From the NCBI RefSeq assembly GCF_027920805.1, contig NZ_JANWOI010000001.1, forward strand, positions 248,001 through 312,000: DNA of 64,000 bases, written 5' to 3'. This document shows positions 55,334 through 63,989 of this stretch, piece by piece. Below the pieces are notes generated by a model. The model was given only the letters and a program-made list of their open reading frames with translations. It ran no database searches and was not told the origin of the DNA. How positions within the stretch are numbered: position 1 is the first letter of the stretch; the number at the start of each line of letters is the position of its first letter. A program made the translations under genes and the position numbers. The DNA comes from Govania unica. Lineage in GTDB: Bacteria > Pseudomonadota > Alphaproteobacteria > Sphingomonadales > Govanellaceae.

Positions 55334-56220
55334 CAGGGGGTCTTGGCTCCGGATTCTATAGCTGGAGATTTCACGGCAGCGGGTTTTGCGACTGAGGCCG
55401 GGGTCGAGAAGGTGACACGGATATCCTGCGCTGCCGGTGGCGGGTTTTCCAGTCGGGTCTCGAACGGCACGATGCCGCCGGATTTCAGGGTTTTTTGCGG
55501 CGGCTCGAACACCCAGGTCTTGAGATCGAGCTTTTGACCGTCGAGCAACACAACTTCGATCGGCGGCAGGGTTTCGTCGCGCGGACTGATGTTCTGGATT
55601 TTGCCGCTGATCACCAGCGTGAGCGTGCCATTGATGAAGCGTTGGCTGGGCGCGAGATCGAGCAGCTTGAGCCGTTTTTCAAGCGGCAGAGTCTCCACCG
55701 CCGCCGCCGGGCCATGGGCCAGGAGCGAGCGTTCGGCATTGAGACCGAAGGTATCATAAAGTTTATGTGCAGCGGGCCAGGTGCTGGTGATGTCGCGGGC
55801 AAACAGCAGCACAATGCCGATGATGAGCGCGACAAACAACGCGAGACTGCTCCAGCCAAGCAGCGTGCCAAGACGACCTGTGGTGAGGAGGGCGGGCAGA
55901 TTGCGGGTTTCGCGGTCGGCGGCCTCGCTCTGCTCCGGCCGGATCAGGCGGTCGCCGAACCGGGGGGTGAAGGACGAGCCGCTGTCGGAGTCGGGTTGCG
56001 GCGCCGAGTGTTTTTTAAGCAGATTATCAAAGGGATCGTCGATCAACGGATTGTCACGGGCGCCCGCTTTTTCAGCCACGCCTAGGGGGCTCAGATCGTC
56101 CGGGGCCTCAGCGAACCAGGTGTTGAGACAGCGGGCACAGCGTACCGTGCGGCCCTGCACGCCAAGGCGCGCCGGATCGAGGGCAAAGCGCGTTGCGCAG
56201 TTCGGGCAGGTCAGTATCAT
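55333..56220 (-). CDS. Zinc-ribbon (MJ0042) and DUF3426 membrane protein
   Basis: The N-terminus has the zinc-ribbon pattern MILTCPNCATRF and VRCARCLNTWF (two CxxC pairs). A disordered acidic/Pro region follows, then one membrane helix (SSLALFVALIIGIVLLFA) and a C-terminal DUF3426-like beta domain. Such proteins occur next to cpdR and ftsEX in alphaproteobacteria; their function is unknown. It is divergent from ftsE with a 173-base gap. Confidence 0.88.
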   Translation of the reverse strand: MILTCPNCATRFALDPARLGVQGRTVRCARCLNTWFAEAPDDLSPLGVAEKAGARDNPLIDDPFDNLLKKHSAPQPDSDSGSSFTPRFGDRLIRPEQSEAADRETRNLPALLTTGRLGTLLGWSSLALFVALIIGIVLLFARDITSTWPAAHKLYDTFGLNAERSLLAHGPAAAVETLPLEKRLKLLDLAPSQRFINGTLTLVISGKIQNISPRDETLPPIEVVLLDGQKLDLKTWVFEPPQKTLKSGGIVPFETRLENPPPAAQDIRVTFSTPASVAKPAAVKSPAIESGAKTP

Positions 56221-56393
56221 CTAACGTCCTGGTCTTGCGCCCATTTTCGTCGAATATTGCTTACTTATAGGGCCTTGCTCGGAGTCTTGCAACAAATCTG
56301 GCGATTCCCAGTGTGAATGGCTGCTTTACGTCGCGCCGTGGCTTATGCCATCTTGGGCGCGAAACTCTCAGTTCAGATAGGTAAGATTAGACC

Positions 56394-57113
56394 TTGGAAA
56401 CGCAAGGAAAAGTAGTCAGGTTCGAAAATGTCGGCATGCGCTATGGCCTTGGGTCCGAAGTCCTGCGCAATATTTCCTTTGAACTCAAGCCGGGCTCCAT
56501 CCATTTTCTGACCGGGCCGAGCGGGGCCGGGAAATCGTCGCTGATGCGGCTGTTGTTTCTCGCCCATCGGCCGTCGCGCGGACTTGTTACCATGTTCGGG
56601 CGCGACGTGGTGTCGCTTGACCGTGACGAGCTGCCGTCCTTGCGGCGGCGCATTGGCGTGGTGTTGCAGGATTTCCGCTTGCTCGATCATTTGTCGGCCA
56701 TTGAAAATGTCATGCTGCCGTTGAAAATCGCCGGTGGCGAGGATCGCATCATTCGTGCCCAGGCCGAGGAGCTGTTGTCCTGGGTCGGGCTCGCCGATCG
56801 CATGGCGGCGCGACCGCCGACCCTGTCGGGCGGGGAAAAACAGCGTCTCGCCATCGCCCGGGCGGTGATCGGCCAGCCCGATCTGCTGCTTGCGGATGAG
56901 CCCACCGGCAACGTCGATCCGGCCATGGCCGAGCGGCTCATGCATCTGTTTCTGGAACTCAATAAACTCGGGACGACGACCGTGATCGCCACCCATGACA
57001 TGGCCTGGGTCGAACGTATCGGCGCGCCCCAGCTCAGGCTCGACCGTGGCGAGCTGACGACCATCGCCGCGCCCGCCGGAGCCGGAACAGGGAGCAGCCG
57101 TCATGGCGCGTAG
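56394..57113 (+). CDS. ftsE: Cell division ATP-binding protein FtsE
   Basis: FtsE is the ATPase of the FtsEX complex, which activates septal peptidoglycan hydrolases. Walker A is GPSGAGKSS, the signature LSGGEKQRLAIARA, Walker B LLLADEPTGN. The VRFENVGMRYG start matches FtsE, and requires the TTG at 56394 since no ATG or GTG lies before the first strand. A weak AGG precedes it. The 3' end overlaps ftsX by 11 bases. Confidence 0.95.
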   Translation: METQGKVVRFENVGMRYGLGSEVLRNISFELKPGSIHFLTGPSGAGKSSLMRLLFLAHRPSRGLVTMFGRDVVSLDRDELPSLRRRIGVVLQDFRLLDHLSAIENVMLPLKIAGGEDRIIRAQAEELLSWVGLADRMAARPPTLSGGEKQRLAIARAVIGQPDLLLADEPTGNVDPAMAERLMHLFLELNKLGTTTVIATHDMAWVERIGAPQLRLDRGELTTIAAPAGAGTGSSRHGA

Positions 57114-57984
57114 AGTTCAGTTCCTGCCCGACGGATCCGGCGCCGGCAGCCGTGAGCTGTTGCCCTGGGTGATTGCCGTCATGGTATTTCTGTCGGGCCT
57201 TGCCCTGGCGGGCGCCCTTGGCATGCATGGCGCGGTGGCCAGTTGGGCCGGAGACATGTCACGTCGCCTGACGGTGGAAATCGTCACCGGCGACCTTGAG
57301 GCGCGCGACCGGCAAGCGACTGCGGCGGTGACGGCGCTGCGGGAGACGCCGGGGGTCGAAAGCGCCCACCGGCTGAGCGATCAGGATATCGCCGGGTTGC
57401 TTGAACCCTGGCTTGGTAAGGGCAATGTGGCTGCTGATCTGCCGGTTCCGGCGCTGATCGATGTGGTGGTGCGCGAAGGCGTCAATCTGCCGCTCGATGT
57501 GGTGGCGAACCGGTTGCGGACCATTGCCCCGGATGCGCGCTTTGACGATCATGAACAATGGCTCGGCAATCTGTATCATCTGGCCTGGATGCTTGAAGTC
57601 TCTGGCTTTGGCATTGTGCTGTTGGTGATGCTGGCGACCGTGGCCATTGTGATTTTTGGCACCCGGGCCGGGCTCGCGAGCCATCGTGACAGTATTGAAA
57701 CCCTGCATCTGCTGGGTGCCGAGGATAGTCTGGTGGCCGGGGAGTTCCAGCGTCGCTTTCTTTATCTCGGCTTCAAAGGCGGGGTGATCGGGGTGGTTGC
57801 CGCAGGGCTCGCGCTCTTGTCCGTGCATCATATGCTGAGCCGTCTCGGTGGCGGGATTTTTGGCTCCATCAGCTATGCGTCGCCAAGTTTTCTGGCCCTC
57901 CTTGGGCTGCCGGTTCTGGCCGCGATCCTTGCCATGGTGACGGCACGCCTGACGGTGGTGCGCGCCCTCCGTCAGCTTGTGTGA
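57103..57984 (+). CDS. ftsX: Cell division protein FtsX
   Basis: The membrane partner of FtsE has one helix near the N-terminus (WVIAVMVFLSGLALAGAL), a periplasmic domain of about 130 residues and three C-terminal helices, the FtsX layout. The sequence after the second helix (FGTRAGLASHRDSIETLHLLGAED) is typical of the family. Length (293 residues) is normal. It overlaps ftsE, which indicates coupled translation. Confidence 0.93.
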   Translation: MARRVQFLPDGSGAGSRELLPWVIAVMVFLSGLALAGALGMHGAVASWAGDMSRRLTVEIVTGDLEARDRQATAAVTALRETPGVESAHRLSDQDIAGLLEPWLGKGNVAADLPVPALIDVVVREGVNLPLDVVANRLRTIAPDARFDDHEQWLGNLYHLAWMLEVSGFGIVLLVMLATVAIVIFGTRAGLASHRDSIETLHLLGAEDSLVAGEFQRRFLYLGFKGGVIGVVAAGLALLSVHHMLSRLGGGIFGSISYASPSFLALLGLPVLAAILAMVTARLTVVRALRQLV

Positions 57985-57996
57985 TGGCCGGGTCGG

Positions 57997-58638
57997 ATGG
58001 CTAGGCGTATCCGCAAGCGTGATGTTGTTTTTGCCAGCGTGAAACTGTTGTTCGCGCTGGTGTTGGTGGCTGTGTTGCTGTGGCTTGGCGGGTTCGTCTG
58101 GTTCGTCGGCGGCCTGCAGACCACGCCCGAGGCCCCTCAGGCGCAGACGGACGGCATCGTGGTTCTGACCGGCGGGCCTTATCGCATCAATCTAGCGGTT
58201 AGCCTGCTGTCCGAAGGGCTTGGGGAGCGGTTATTGATCACCGGCATTTATGGCGAGCTTGATGACGAGACGCTACGTCGCGCCAATGCCATTCCGAAAG
58301 ATATCTTTGACTGCTGCATCGATCTTGGTCGCGGTGCCGCCAACACCAAAGGCAATGCGGACGAGGCGGCGATCTGGGTGGCCGCGCATGGTTATCGCAG
58401 CCTGCGCATCGTCACCACCTTCGATCATATGCCGCGCAGTCTGGCGGAATTCCATCGCGCCATGCCGGGGATTCAACTGATCGCTCATCCGGTGTCGCCG
58501 GATACCGTCGGGCCCGAGGTGCGCTGGCCGTCGGCCGGACGGCTTGCGCTTGAATATACCAAATACTGGGCCGCGCTGTTGCGCTCCCGCGCCGGGACTG
58601 GCGCAGGTGTGCTGCGCCCCACAGCCGATTTTACATGA
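57997..58638 (+). CDS. YdcF/ElyC/SanA family protein (DUF218)
   Basis: One N-terminal membrane helix (LLFALVLVAVLLWLGGFVWF) is followed by a DUF218 domain with IVVLTGGPYRINLA, LLITGIYGE and NTKGNADEAAIW, then RIVTTFDHMPRSLAEF. Some relatives (ElyC, SanA) affect envelope or peptidoglycan precursor steps. The gene follows ftsX by 12 bases and precedes plsC by 9 bases, so it belongs to an envelope-related operon. Confidence 0.9.
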   Translation: MARRIRKRDVVFASVKLLFALVLVAVLLWLGGFVWFVGGLQTTPEAPQAQTDGIVVLTGGPYRINLAVSLLSEGLGERLLITGIYGELDDETLRRANAIPKDIFDCCIDLGRGAANTKGNADEAAIWVAAHGYRSLRIVTTFDHMPRSLAEFHRAMPGIQLIAHPVSPDTVGPEVRWPSAGRLALEYTKYWAALLRSRAGTGAGVLRPTADFT

Positions 58639-58647
58639 GGCCAGACG

Positions 58648-59382
58648 ATGACAAGCGCCATGGATCGCATCCGTATTTTTCTGTTCACCATCAGCCTTTA
58701 TCTGTGGACGCTGATCATCGGAGGAATCATCGGCTGGCCGGCCCTGTTCCTGCCGCGCGGTTATGCCATTTTCATTCAGACCAGCTGGGGCCGCGGCACG
58801 ATTTTTCTGCTGCGGGTGCTGTGCGGCATTCGCTTCGAGGTGCGCGGGCTTGATCGCGTGCCCGAGGGGGCGGTGCTGATCGCCTCCAAACATCAGTCGG
58901 CCTGGGACACGTTTATTTTCCTGCTGCATTTCAAAGCGCCGACCTTCATCTTCAAGAAGGAACTGCTGCGCATTCCGATCTATGGCTGGATCTGTCTCAA
59001 GACCGGCATGGTGCCGATCGATCGTCAAGGCGGGGCGGCGGCTTTGAAAGCCATGCTGCGCGGCGCGGCGGAACGCATCGGCGAAGGCCGCTCCATCGTC
59101 ATTTTCCCCGAAGGCACGCGGGTCAAACCCGGCAGCAAGATGCCCTATAACCCGGGCGTCGCCGGGCTTTACAAGCATCTCGGGGTGCCGGTGGTGCCGG
59201 TGGCGCTCAATTCGGGAATGGTCTGGCCGAAGGGCGGGGTGATCCGCACCGATGCCATGATTCGCCTGGAGTATCTTGAGCCCATCCTGCCTGGCAGTGA
59301 CAAGGCAAGCTTCCTCACCACCCTCGAATCGCGCATCGAAGACGCTAGCCTGCGGCTTTTGGCCGAGGGCGTGGATCGCTAA
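58648..59382 (+). CDS. plsC: 1-acyl-sn-glycerol-3-phosphate acyltransferase
   Basis: PlsC makes phosphatidic acid in membrane lipid synthesis. The acyltransferase motif HxxxxD is KHQSAWDT (His82, Asp87), and the glycerol-phosphate binding motif is FPEGTR. N-terminal hydrophobic segments suggest membrane association. It is the last gene of the ftsE-ftsX-ydcF-plsC group. The first DnaA box begins 8 bases after its stop codon. Confidence 0.93.
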   Translation: MTSAMDRIRIFLFTISLYLWTLIIGGIIGWPALFLPRGYAIFIQTSWGRGTIFLLRVLCGIRFEVRGLDRVPEGAVLIASKHQSAWDTFIFLLHFKAPTFIFKKELLRIPIYGWICLKTGMVPIDRQGGAAALKAMLRGAAERIGEGRSIVIFPEGTRVKPGSKMPYNPGVAGLYKHLGVPVVPVALNSGMVWPKGGVIRTDAMIRLEYLEPILPGSDKASFLTTLESRIEDASLRLLAEGVDR

Positions 59383-59389
59383 CAGGGTG

Positions 59390-59470
59390 TTATCCACAGC
59401 CCCTTGTGGATAACGGGGATAACCTGCAAAGCCCTCAGCTGACAGGGTTTTGTGGCTGTGGTTATCCACA
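59390..59470. promoter_or_regulatory. Cluster of three perfect DnaA boxes upstream of the ribonucleotide reductase gene
   Basis: TTATCCACA occurs at 59390-59398 and 59462-59470, and its reverse complement TGTGGATAA at 59405-59413. All three match the nine-base DnaA consensus exactly. The first two form an inverted pair. They lie 45-125 bases before the -35 element of the downstream promoter, as expected for DnaA control of transcription. Confidence 0.75.
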
Positions 59471-59514
59471 ATCCCCTGGGGGGCGATTTCTGAAAACATA
59501 ACGTGAACATTTGG

Positions 59515-59544
59515 TTGACCCGCAGCGCTTTTGCCCCCTACAAT
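59515..59544 (+). promoter_or_regulatory. Sigma70-type promoter of the class II ribonucleotide reductase gene
   Basis: TTGACC at 59515-59520 and TACAAT at 59539-59544 are 18 bases apart. An AAGGAGA ribosome-binding site follows at 59554-59560 and the ATG is at 59570, giving a short leader. No cobalamin riboswitch fits into this leader. Confidence 0.65.
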
Positions 59545-59569
59545 CGGGGTCTCAAGGAGACATCCGGTC

Positions 59570-61897
59570 ATGACCAGCATCGCCGCCATTTCCCAACAGA
59601 TCTGGGATATGAAATACCGTTTCAAGCCTGCGCCCGGGGCCCATGGCTCCGATCTGCCCGAAGACAAAACGGTGGAGGACAGCTGGCGGCGTGTGGCCCG
59701 GGCTTTGGCCTCGGGGGAGGCGGAAGATACGCGGGCGGCGTGGGAGCAGCGGTTTTATGACGCGCTCGACGATTTCCAATTTCTGCCCGCCGGGCGCATT
59801 CTCGCCGGGGCCGGGACGGGGCGTGAGGTGACGCTGTTCAATTGCTTTGTCATGGGCACGGTTCCGGACAGCCTGAGCGGTATTTTCGAACATCTCCGCG
59901 AGGCCGCCATCACCATGCAGCAGGGTGGTGGTATCGGCTATGATTTCTCGACCATCCGGCCGAAGGGCGCGCTGGTGAAGGGGGTTGGGGCCGATGCCTC
60001 GGGGCCGCTTTCCTTCATGGATGTGTGGGACGCCATGTGCCGCACCATCATGAGCGCGGGCTATAGGCGGGGGGCCATGATGGCCACCCTGCGCTGCGAT
60101 CATCCGGATATCGAAGCCTTTATCGAAGCGAAGCAAGACAAGGGGCGTCTGCGGATGTTCAATCTGTCGGTGCTGATCAGCGACGCCTTCATGGCCGCGC
60201 TCAAGGCCGACGATCCGTGGGATCTGGTGTTTGAAGGTCGGGTTTATAAAACGCTGCGCGCCCGGGCATTGTGGGATCGCATCATGCGCGCGACCTACAG
60301 CTATGCCGAGCCGGGGGTGATTTTTATCGACCGCATCAACCGCCGCAACAATCTTTGGTACTGCGAACAGATCAGCGCTACCAATCCCTGCGGCGAACAA
60401 CCCTTGCCACCCTATGGGGCCTGTCTGCTCGGGTCGATCAATCTGGCCCGGCTGGTGCGGGAGCCGTTCAGTGACACGGCCCACGTGGACCGTGCCGCGC
60501 TCGGCGATCTCGTGCGGGTGGCGGTGCGGATGATGGACAATGTGGTCGACAGCTCGCGTTTTCCCCTGCCCGAACAGCGGGCGGAGGCGGAAGGGAAACG
60601 CCGCATCGGGCTTGGCGTCACCGGCCTTGCCGACGCGCTTATCATGTGCGGGCTGCGCTATGGCAGCCCGGCCGCGGTCGAGATGACCCGGGACTGGATG
60701 GGGCTCATCCGCCGTGAATCCTATCTGGCCTCGACCGATCTCGCGGCTGAAAAAGGCGCGTTCCCCTTGTTCGACCGCGATCAGTATCTCGCCGGAGAAT
60801 CGGTGCGCGAACTTGACGAGGATGTGCGCGCGGCCATTGCCGAGAAGGGTATTCGGAACGCGCTTCTGACCTCCATCGCGCCGACCGGGACCATTTCGCT
60901 TTTTGCCGACAATGTGTCGTCGGGGGTGGAGCCCGTGTTCAGTTTTTCTTATGTGCGGAAGGTCCTGATGCCCGACGGCACCCGGGCCGAGGAAGAGGTG
61001 AGCGATTATGCCTATCGCCTCTATCGTCGCATGTTCGGAGAGACGGCGGCGCTGCCGGACAGTTTTGTGTCGGCCATGACGCTGACCCCAAGCGACCATG
61101 TGCGCATGCAGGCGGCGGTGCAGGAGTTCATCGACAGCTCCATCTCGAAAACTATCAATTGCCCGGCCGATATCGGGTTTGACGAATTCAAGTCGGTTTA
61201 TCTCGATGCCTATGACGCAGGCTGCAAGGGTTGCACCACCTATCGCCCGAACGATGTCACGGGCGCGGTGCTGGAAGTGAAAGCGCCTGAGGCTCAGCCT
61301 CAGCTGCCGCTTGAGGAACCGGGCACGCGGCCGCGCGACATTTATGAGGCGGGGGGTATCGTCTATATGACCCAGCCGCTCGACCGGCCCGAGGTGCTGC
61401 CCGGCCAGACCTATAAACTGCGCTGGCCCGAGTCGGATCATGCGATGTACCTTACCGTCAATGATATCGTCCAGGACGGGCGGCGGCGGCCGTTCGAACT
61501 GTTTATCAATTCGAAGAATATGGAGCATTACGCTTGGACGCTGGCGCTGACGCGGATGATCTCGGCGGTGTTCCGGCGCGGCGGTGACGTGTCCTTTGTG
61601 GTCGATGAACTGAAGGCGGTGTTTGACCCGCGCGGCGGCCATTGGGTCGGCGGACGCTATATCCCGTCCCTGCTCGCGGCCATCGGGGAGGTGATCGAAC
61701 AGCATCTGGTGGCTATCGGCTTCATGGCCGGGCCGGATGAGGCACTTGCGGAGCAGGCGCGGGAGAAAGTCGCGGCGGCTGCCGGTAGCACTACGGGTCT
61801 CGGCCTGCGCTCCTGCCCGAAATGTCATGCGCCGTCGCTGGTGCGGCTTGAGGGTTGCGACAGCTGTATGAGTTGCGGCTATTCCAAATGCAGCTGA
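59570..61897 (+). CDS. nrdJ: Class II (adenosylcobalamin-dependent) ribonucleotide reductase
   Basis: The enzyme makes deoxyribonucleotides with a radical generated from B12. The catalytic Cys is in NPCGEQPLPP (Cys274) with its paired Glu276; the redox Cys pair is Cys92 (LFNCFVMG) and Cys285 (YGACLLGS). The C-terminal tail ends in CPKCHAPSL and CDSCMSCGYSKCS, the redox/zinc-ribbon tail of the B12-dependent group. No separate small subunit is needed. Length (775 residues) is that of the shorter NrdJ form. Its promoter follows three DnaA boxes. Confidence 0.94.
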   Translation: MTSIAAISQQIWDMKYRFKPAPGAHGSDLPEDKTVEDSWRRVARALASGEAEDTRAAWEQRFYDALDDFQFLPAGRILAGAGTGREVTLFNCFVMGTVPDSLSGIFEHLREAAITMQQGGGIGYDFSTIRPKGALVKGVGADASGPLSFMDVWDAMCRTIMSAGYRRGAMMATLRCDHPDIEAFIEAKQDKGRLRMFNLSVLISDAFMAALKADDPWDLVFEGRVYKTLRARALWDRIMRATYSYAEPGVIFIDRINRRNNLWYCEQISATNPCGEQPLPPYGACLLGSINLARLVREPFSDTAHVDRAALGDLVRVAVRMMDNVVDSSRFPLPEQRAEAEGKRRIGLGVTGLADALIMCGLRYGSPAAVEMTRDWMGLIRRESYLASTDLAAEKGAFPLFDRDQYLAGESVRELDEDVRAAIAEKGIRNALLTSIAPTGTISLFADNVSSGVEPVFSFSYVRKVLMPDGTRAEEEVSDYAYRLYRRMFGETAALPDSFVSAMTLTPSDHVRMQAAVQEFIDSSISKTINCPADIGFDEFKSVYLDAYDAGCKGCTTYRPNDVTGAVLEVKAPEAQPQLPLEEPGTRPRDIYEAGGIVYMTQPLDRPEVLPGQTYKLRWPESDHAMYLTVNDIVQDGRRRPFELFINSKNMEHYAWTLALTRMISAVFRRGGDVSFVVDELKAVFDPRGGHWVGGRYIPSLLAAIGEVIEQHLVAIGFMAGPDEALAEQAREKVAAAAGSTTGLGLRSCPKCHAPSLVRLEGCDSCMSCGYSKCS

Positions 61898-61944
61898 GTT
61901 CAGGGTATAACCGGCCTCATTCGATTGCAGGTTAAGGACATGTC

Positions 61945-63039
61945 ATGCGGTTTCGCATCATCATCGGGCTTCTCGCGGCGCTTCTGGTCGGTTACAGCAT
62001 CTATTGGTATGTGACCGCCAATCAGGCGCGGAGCGACATCGCCGCCTGGATCAAGGATCAGCAGGCGGCGGGTCATGATATCAGCTACCGCGCGCTTGAG
62101 GTGGGCGGCTACCCCTACCGTATCGAGGTTCAGGTCAAGGACGCGGTGGTCAAGGGCCATAACGGCGATGTCGCCTGGACGCTGTCGGCCCCGCATTTCG
62201 CCGTGGTATCGGCGACCTGGAAATCCGAACATAAAATCCTGTTCGCCGACCGTCTAACCCTCGATATGGGTACGCCCGGGGCGGAAGGTCAGCGCTTGAT
62301 TGCCGAAGAGATGCGGGCCAGCCTCGTGTCCGATGACAAGGGAGACCCGGCGCGGGTCTCGGTGGTTGCGGATTCCCTGACCATGGAAGGTCTTGCGGCG
62401 ACGGTGGCTGACGCCGCGCCCGGCGCACAGGTGGTGCCGATTGCCAAGGGCGTGCAGTTCAAGGATATGCAGTTCCATTGGCGCGCGGCGGCGGAAGCCG
62501 TGCGTGAAAAGGGTGAGGCCGACGAAACCGGCATTCAGGAGCCGCTCGCCTGGCAGATCGCCTTCATGAGCAAGGATATCCATTATCCGGAGTTCGCCGA
62601 CAGTCCTTACGGCCCCGATATCAAGGATATGTCGCTGGTGTTCGAGATGCGCGGCTTGGGTATCGTGCCCGGGGCCACGCTCAAAACCATCGCCGCCTGG
62701 CGCGATCAGGGCGGGACGCTGGAATTGACTTCCGGCAGCTTCAAATGGGGCAAGCTTGATACCAAACTGAGCGGCAGCGTGACGCTCGACCAGCAGTTCC
62801 GGCCGCTTGGCGCTTTTGCCGCGCTGGTGAAGGGCTATGAGCCACTCCTCGATCATCTGCTCAAAAGCGGCGGCATCGAGCATCAGGACGCGGCGACGGT
62901 CAAAAAGATGCTGGATCAGATCATCGCCGCCGATACCGACAATGACGGCCGCCTGCGCCTGCCGCTGACCATGCAGGCCGGCCAGCTCATGCTGGGGCCG
63001 CTGCCGATTGCTGCTTTGGAACCAGTGGTCAGGCCCTGA
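61945..63039 (+). CDS. DUF2125 protein with N-terminal membrane anchor
   Basis: The product begins with one hydrophobic helix (FRIIIGLLAALLVGYSIYWY) and continues as a mostly beta-rich periplasmic protein of the DUF2125 family, common in alphaproteobacteria, with the early YRALEVGGYPYRIEVQV segment. Function is unknown. AAGGA lies just before the ATG at 61945. It converges with the dehydrogenase gene. Confidence 0.88.
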   Translation: MRFRIIIGLLAALLVGYSIYWYVTANQARSDIAAWIKDQQAAGHDISYRALEVGGYPYRIEVQVKDAVVKGHNGDVAWTLSAPHFAVVSATWKSEHKILFADRLTLDMGTPGAEGQRLIAEEMRASLVSDDKGDPARVSVVADSLTMEGLAATVADAAPGAQVVPIAKGVQFKDMQFHWRAAAEAVREKGEADETGIQEPLAWQIAFMSKDIHYPEFADSPYGPDIKDMSLVFEMRGLGIVPGATLKTIAAWRDQGGTLELTSGSFKWGKLDTKLSGSVTLDQQFRPLGAFAALVKGYEPLLDHLLKSGGIEHQDAATVKKMLDQIIAADTDNDGRLRLPLTMQAGQLMLGPLPIAALEPVVRP

Positions 63040-63059
63040 GGGTTGTTATCCCCCGGGCC

Positions 63060-63989
63060 TTACTTCCCTTCGCCGGGACCGCGGCCGAAGTCGGGGCGGT
63101 TGGTTTCCTGACCGGCGTCGATGATCTGGTGGCGGATGGCGCGGGTGCGGGTGAAGAGGTCGAACAGCGCGTCGCCGTCGCCCCACCTGATATTGCGCTG
63201 AAGGGCGATCAGGTCCTCGGTGAAGCGACCAAGCATTTCAAGCACCGCGTCCTTGTTGGCGAGAAACACGTCACGCCACATGGTCGGGTCCGAGGCGGCG
63301 ATGCGGGTGAAGTCGCGGAAACCCCCGGCGCTGTATTTGATCACTTCGGAATTGGTCACGGTCTCAAGATCGGATGCCGTGCCGACGATGTTATAGGCAA
63401 TGAGATGCGGCACGTGGCTGGTGATGGCGAGCACCAGATCGTGATGCTTCGCCTCCATGATTTCGACCTTGCTGCCGCAGGCTTCCCAGAAGGCATGGAG
63501 TTTGGCGAGCGCCTTGGGGTCGGTGTCGGGCGTCGGCGTGAGAATGCACCAGCGGTTGTCAAACAGCGCGGCGAACCCGGCCTCAGGCCCCGATTGCTCG
63601 GTCCCGGCGACCGGATGGGCGGGGATGAAATGCACGCCCGGCGGCACATGAGGCCCGACATCGCGTAAGACCAGATCCTTGACCGACCCGACGTCGCTGA
63701 GGATCGCGCCCGGCTTGAGGTTCGGCGCGATGGCGGCGGCGATTTTGCCATAGCTGCCCACGGGGGTGCAGAGAATGACGAGATCGGCATCTTTCACCGC
63801 CTCGGCCGGGTTCTCGATGACGGCGTCGGTGATGGCGATGCGTTTCAGCGTTTCGGCGGCGGCACCCGGGCGTACACCGGCGATGACGCGCCGCGCCAGT
63901 CCCTTTTCGCGAATAACCCGCGCGAGCGACGAGCCGATGAGGCCGACGCCGATCAGGGTGATGGTGTTGAACAGAGGGGCGTCGCTCAT
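63060..63989 (-). CDS. tyrC: Prephenate/arogenate dehydrogenase family protein
   Basis: The NAD(P)-dependent enzyme performs oxidative decarboxylation in tyrosine synthesis. The Rossmann motif is LIGVGLIGSSLARVI, followed by VILCTPVGS, LSDVGSVK, the HPVAGTEQSGPEA segment with the catalytic His, and ITSHVPHLIAY. Length (309 residues) is that of the cyclohexadienyl dehydrogenase group, without an ACT or chorismate mutase domain. GGGGAG is visible upstream of the ATG at the right edge of the window. Confidence 0.93.
   Translation of the reverse strand: MSDAPLFNTITLIGVGLIGSSLARVIREKGLARRVIAGVRPGAAAETLKRIAITDAVIENPAEAVKDADLVILCTPVGSYGKIAAAIAPNLKPGAILSDVGSVKDLVLRDVGPHVPPGVHFIPAHPVAGTEQSGPEAGFAALFDNRWCILTPTPDTDPKALAKLHAFWEACGSKVEIMEAKHHDLVLAITSHVPHLIAYNIVGTASDLETVTNSEVIKYSAGGFRDFTRIAASDPTMWRDVFLANKDAVLEMLGRFTEDLIALQRNIRWGDGDALFDLFTRTRAIRHQIIDAGQETNRPDFGRGPGEGK

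Noticed and set aside
56221-56393. A tRNA or small RNA gene in the ftsE upstream gap.
   Set aside because: No cloverleaf or GGTTCGA-like T-arm could be formed, and no terminator follows; it is more likely the divergent promoter region.
59383-59569. DnaA box cluster as a chromosomal replication origin.
   Set aside because: There is no AT-rich unwinding region, only three boxes, and no dnaA, parAB, hemE or gidA gene nearby. Promoter control is a simpler reading.
59545-59569. Cobalamin riboswitch ahead of the B12-dependent reductase or the cob genes.
   Set aside because: The reductase leader is only about 20 bases, and no conserved B12-box sequence was seen before cobS or the J-domain gene.
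59552-61828. A 758-codon minus-strand open frame across the ribonucleotide reductase gene.
   Set aside because: It is an antisense shadow in GC-rich DNA; the plus strand carries all catalytic motifs.
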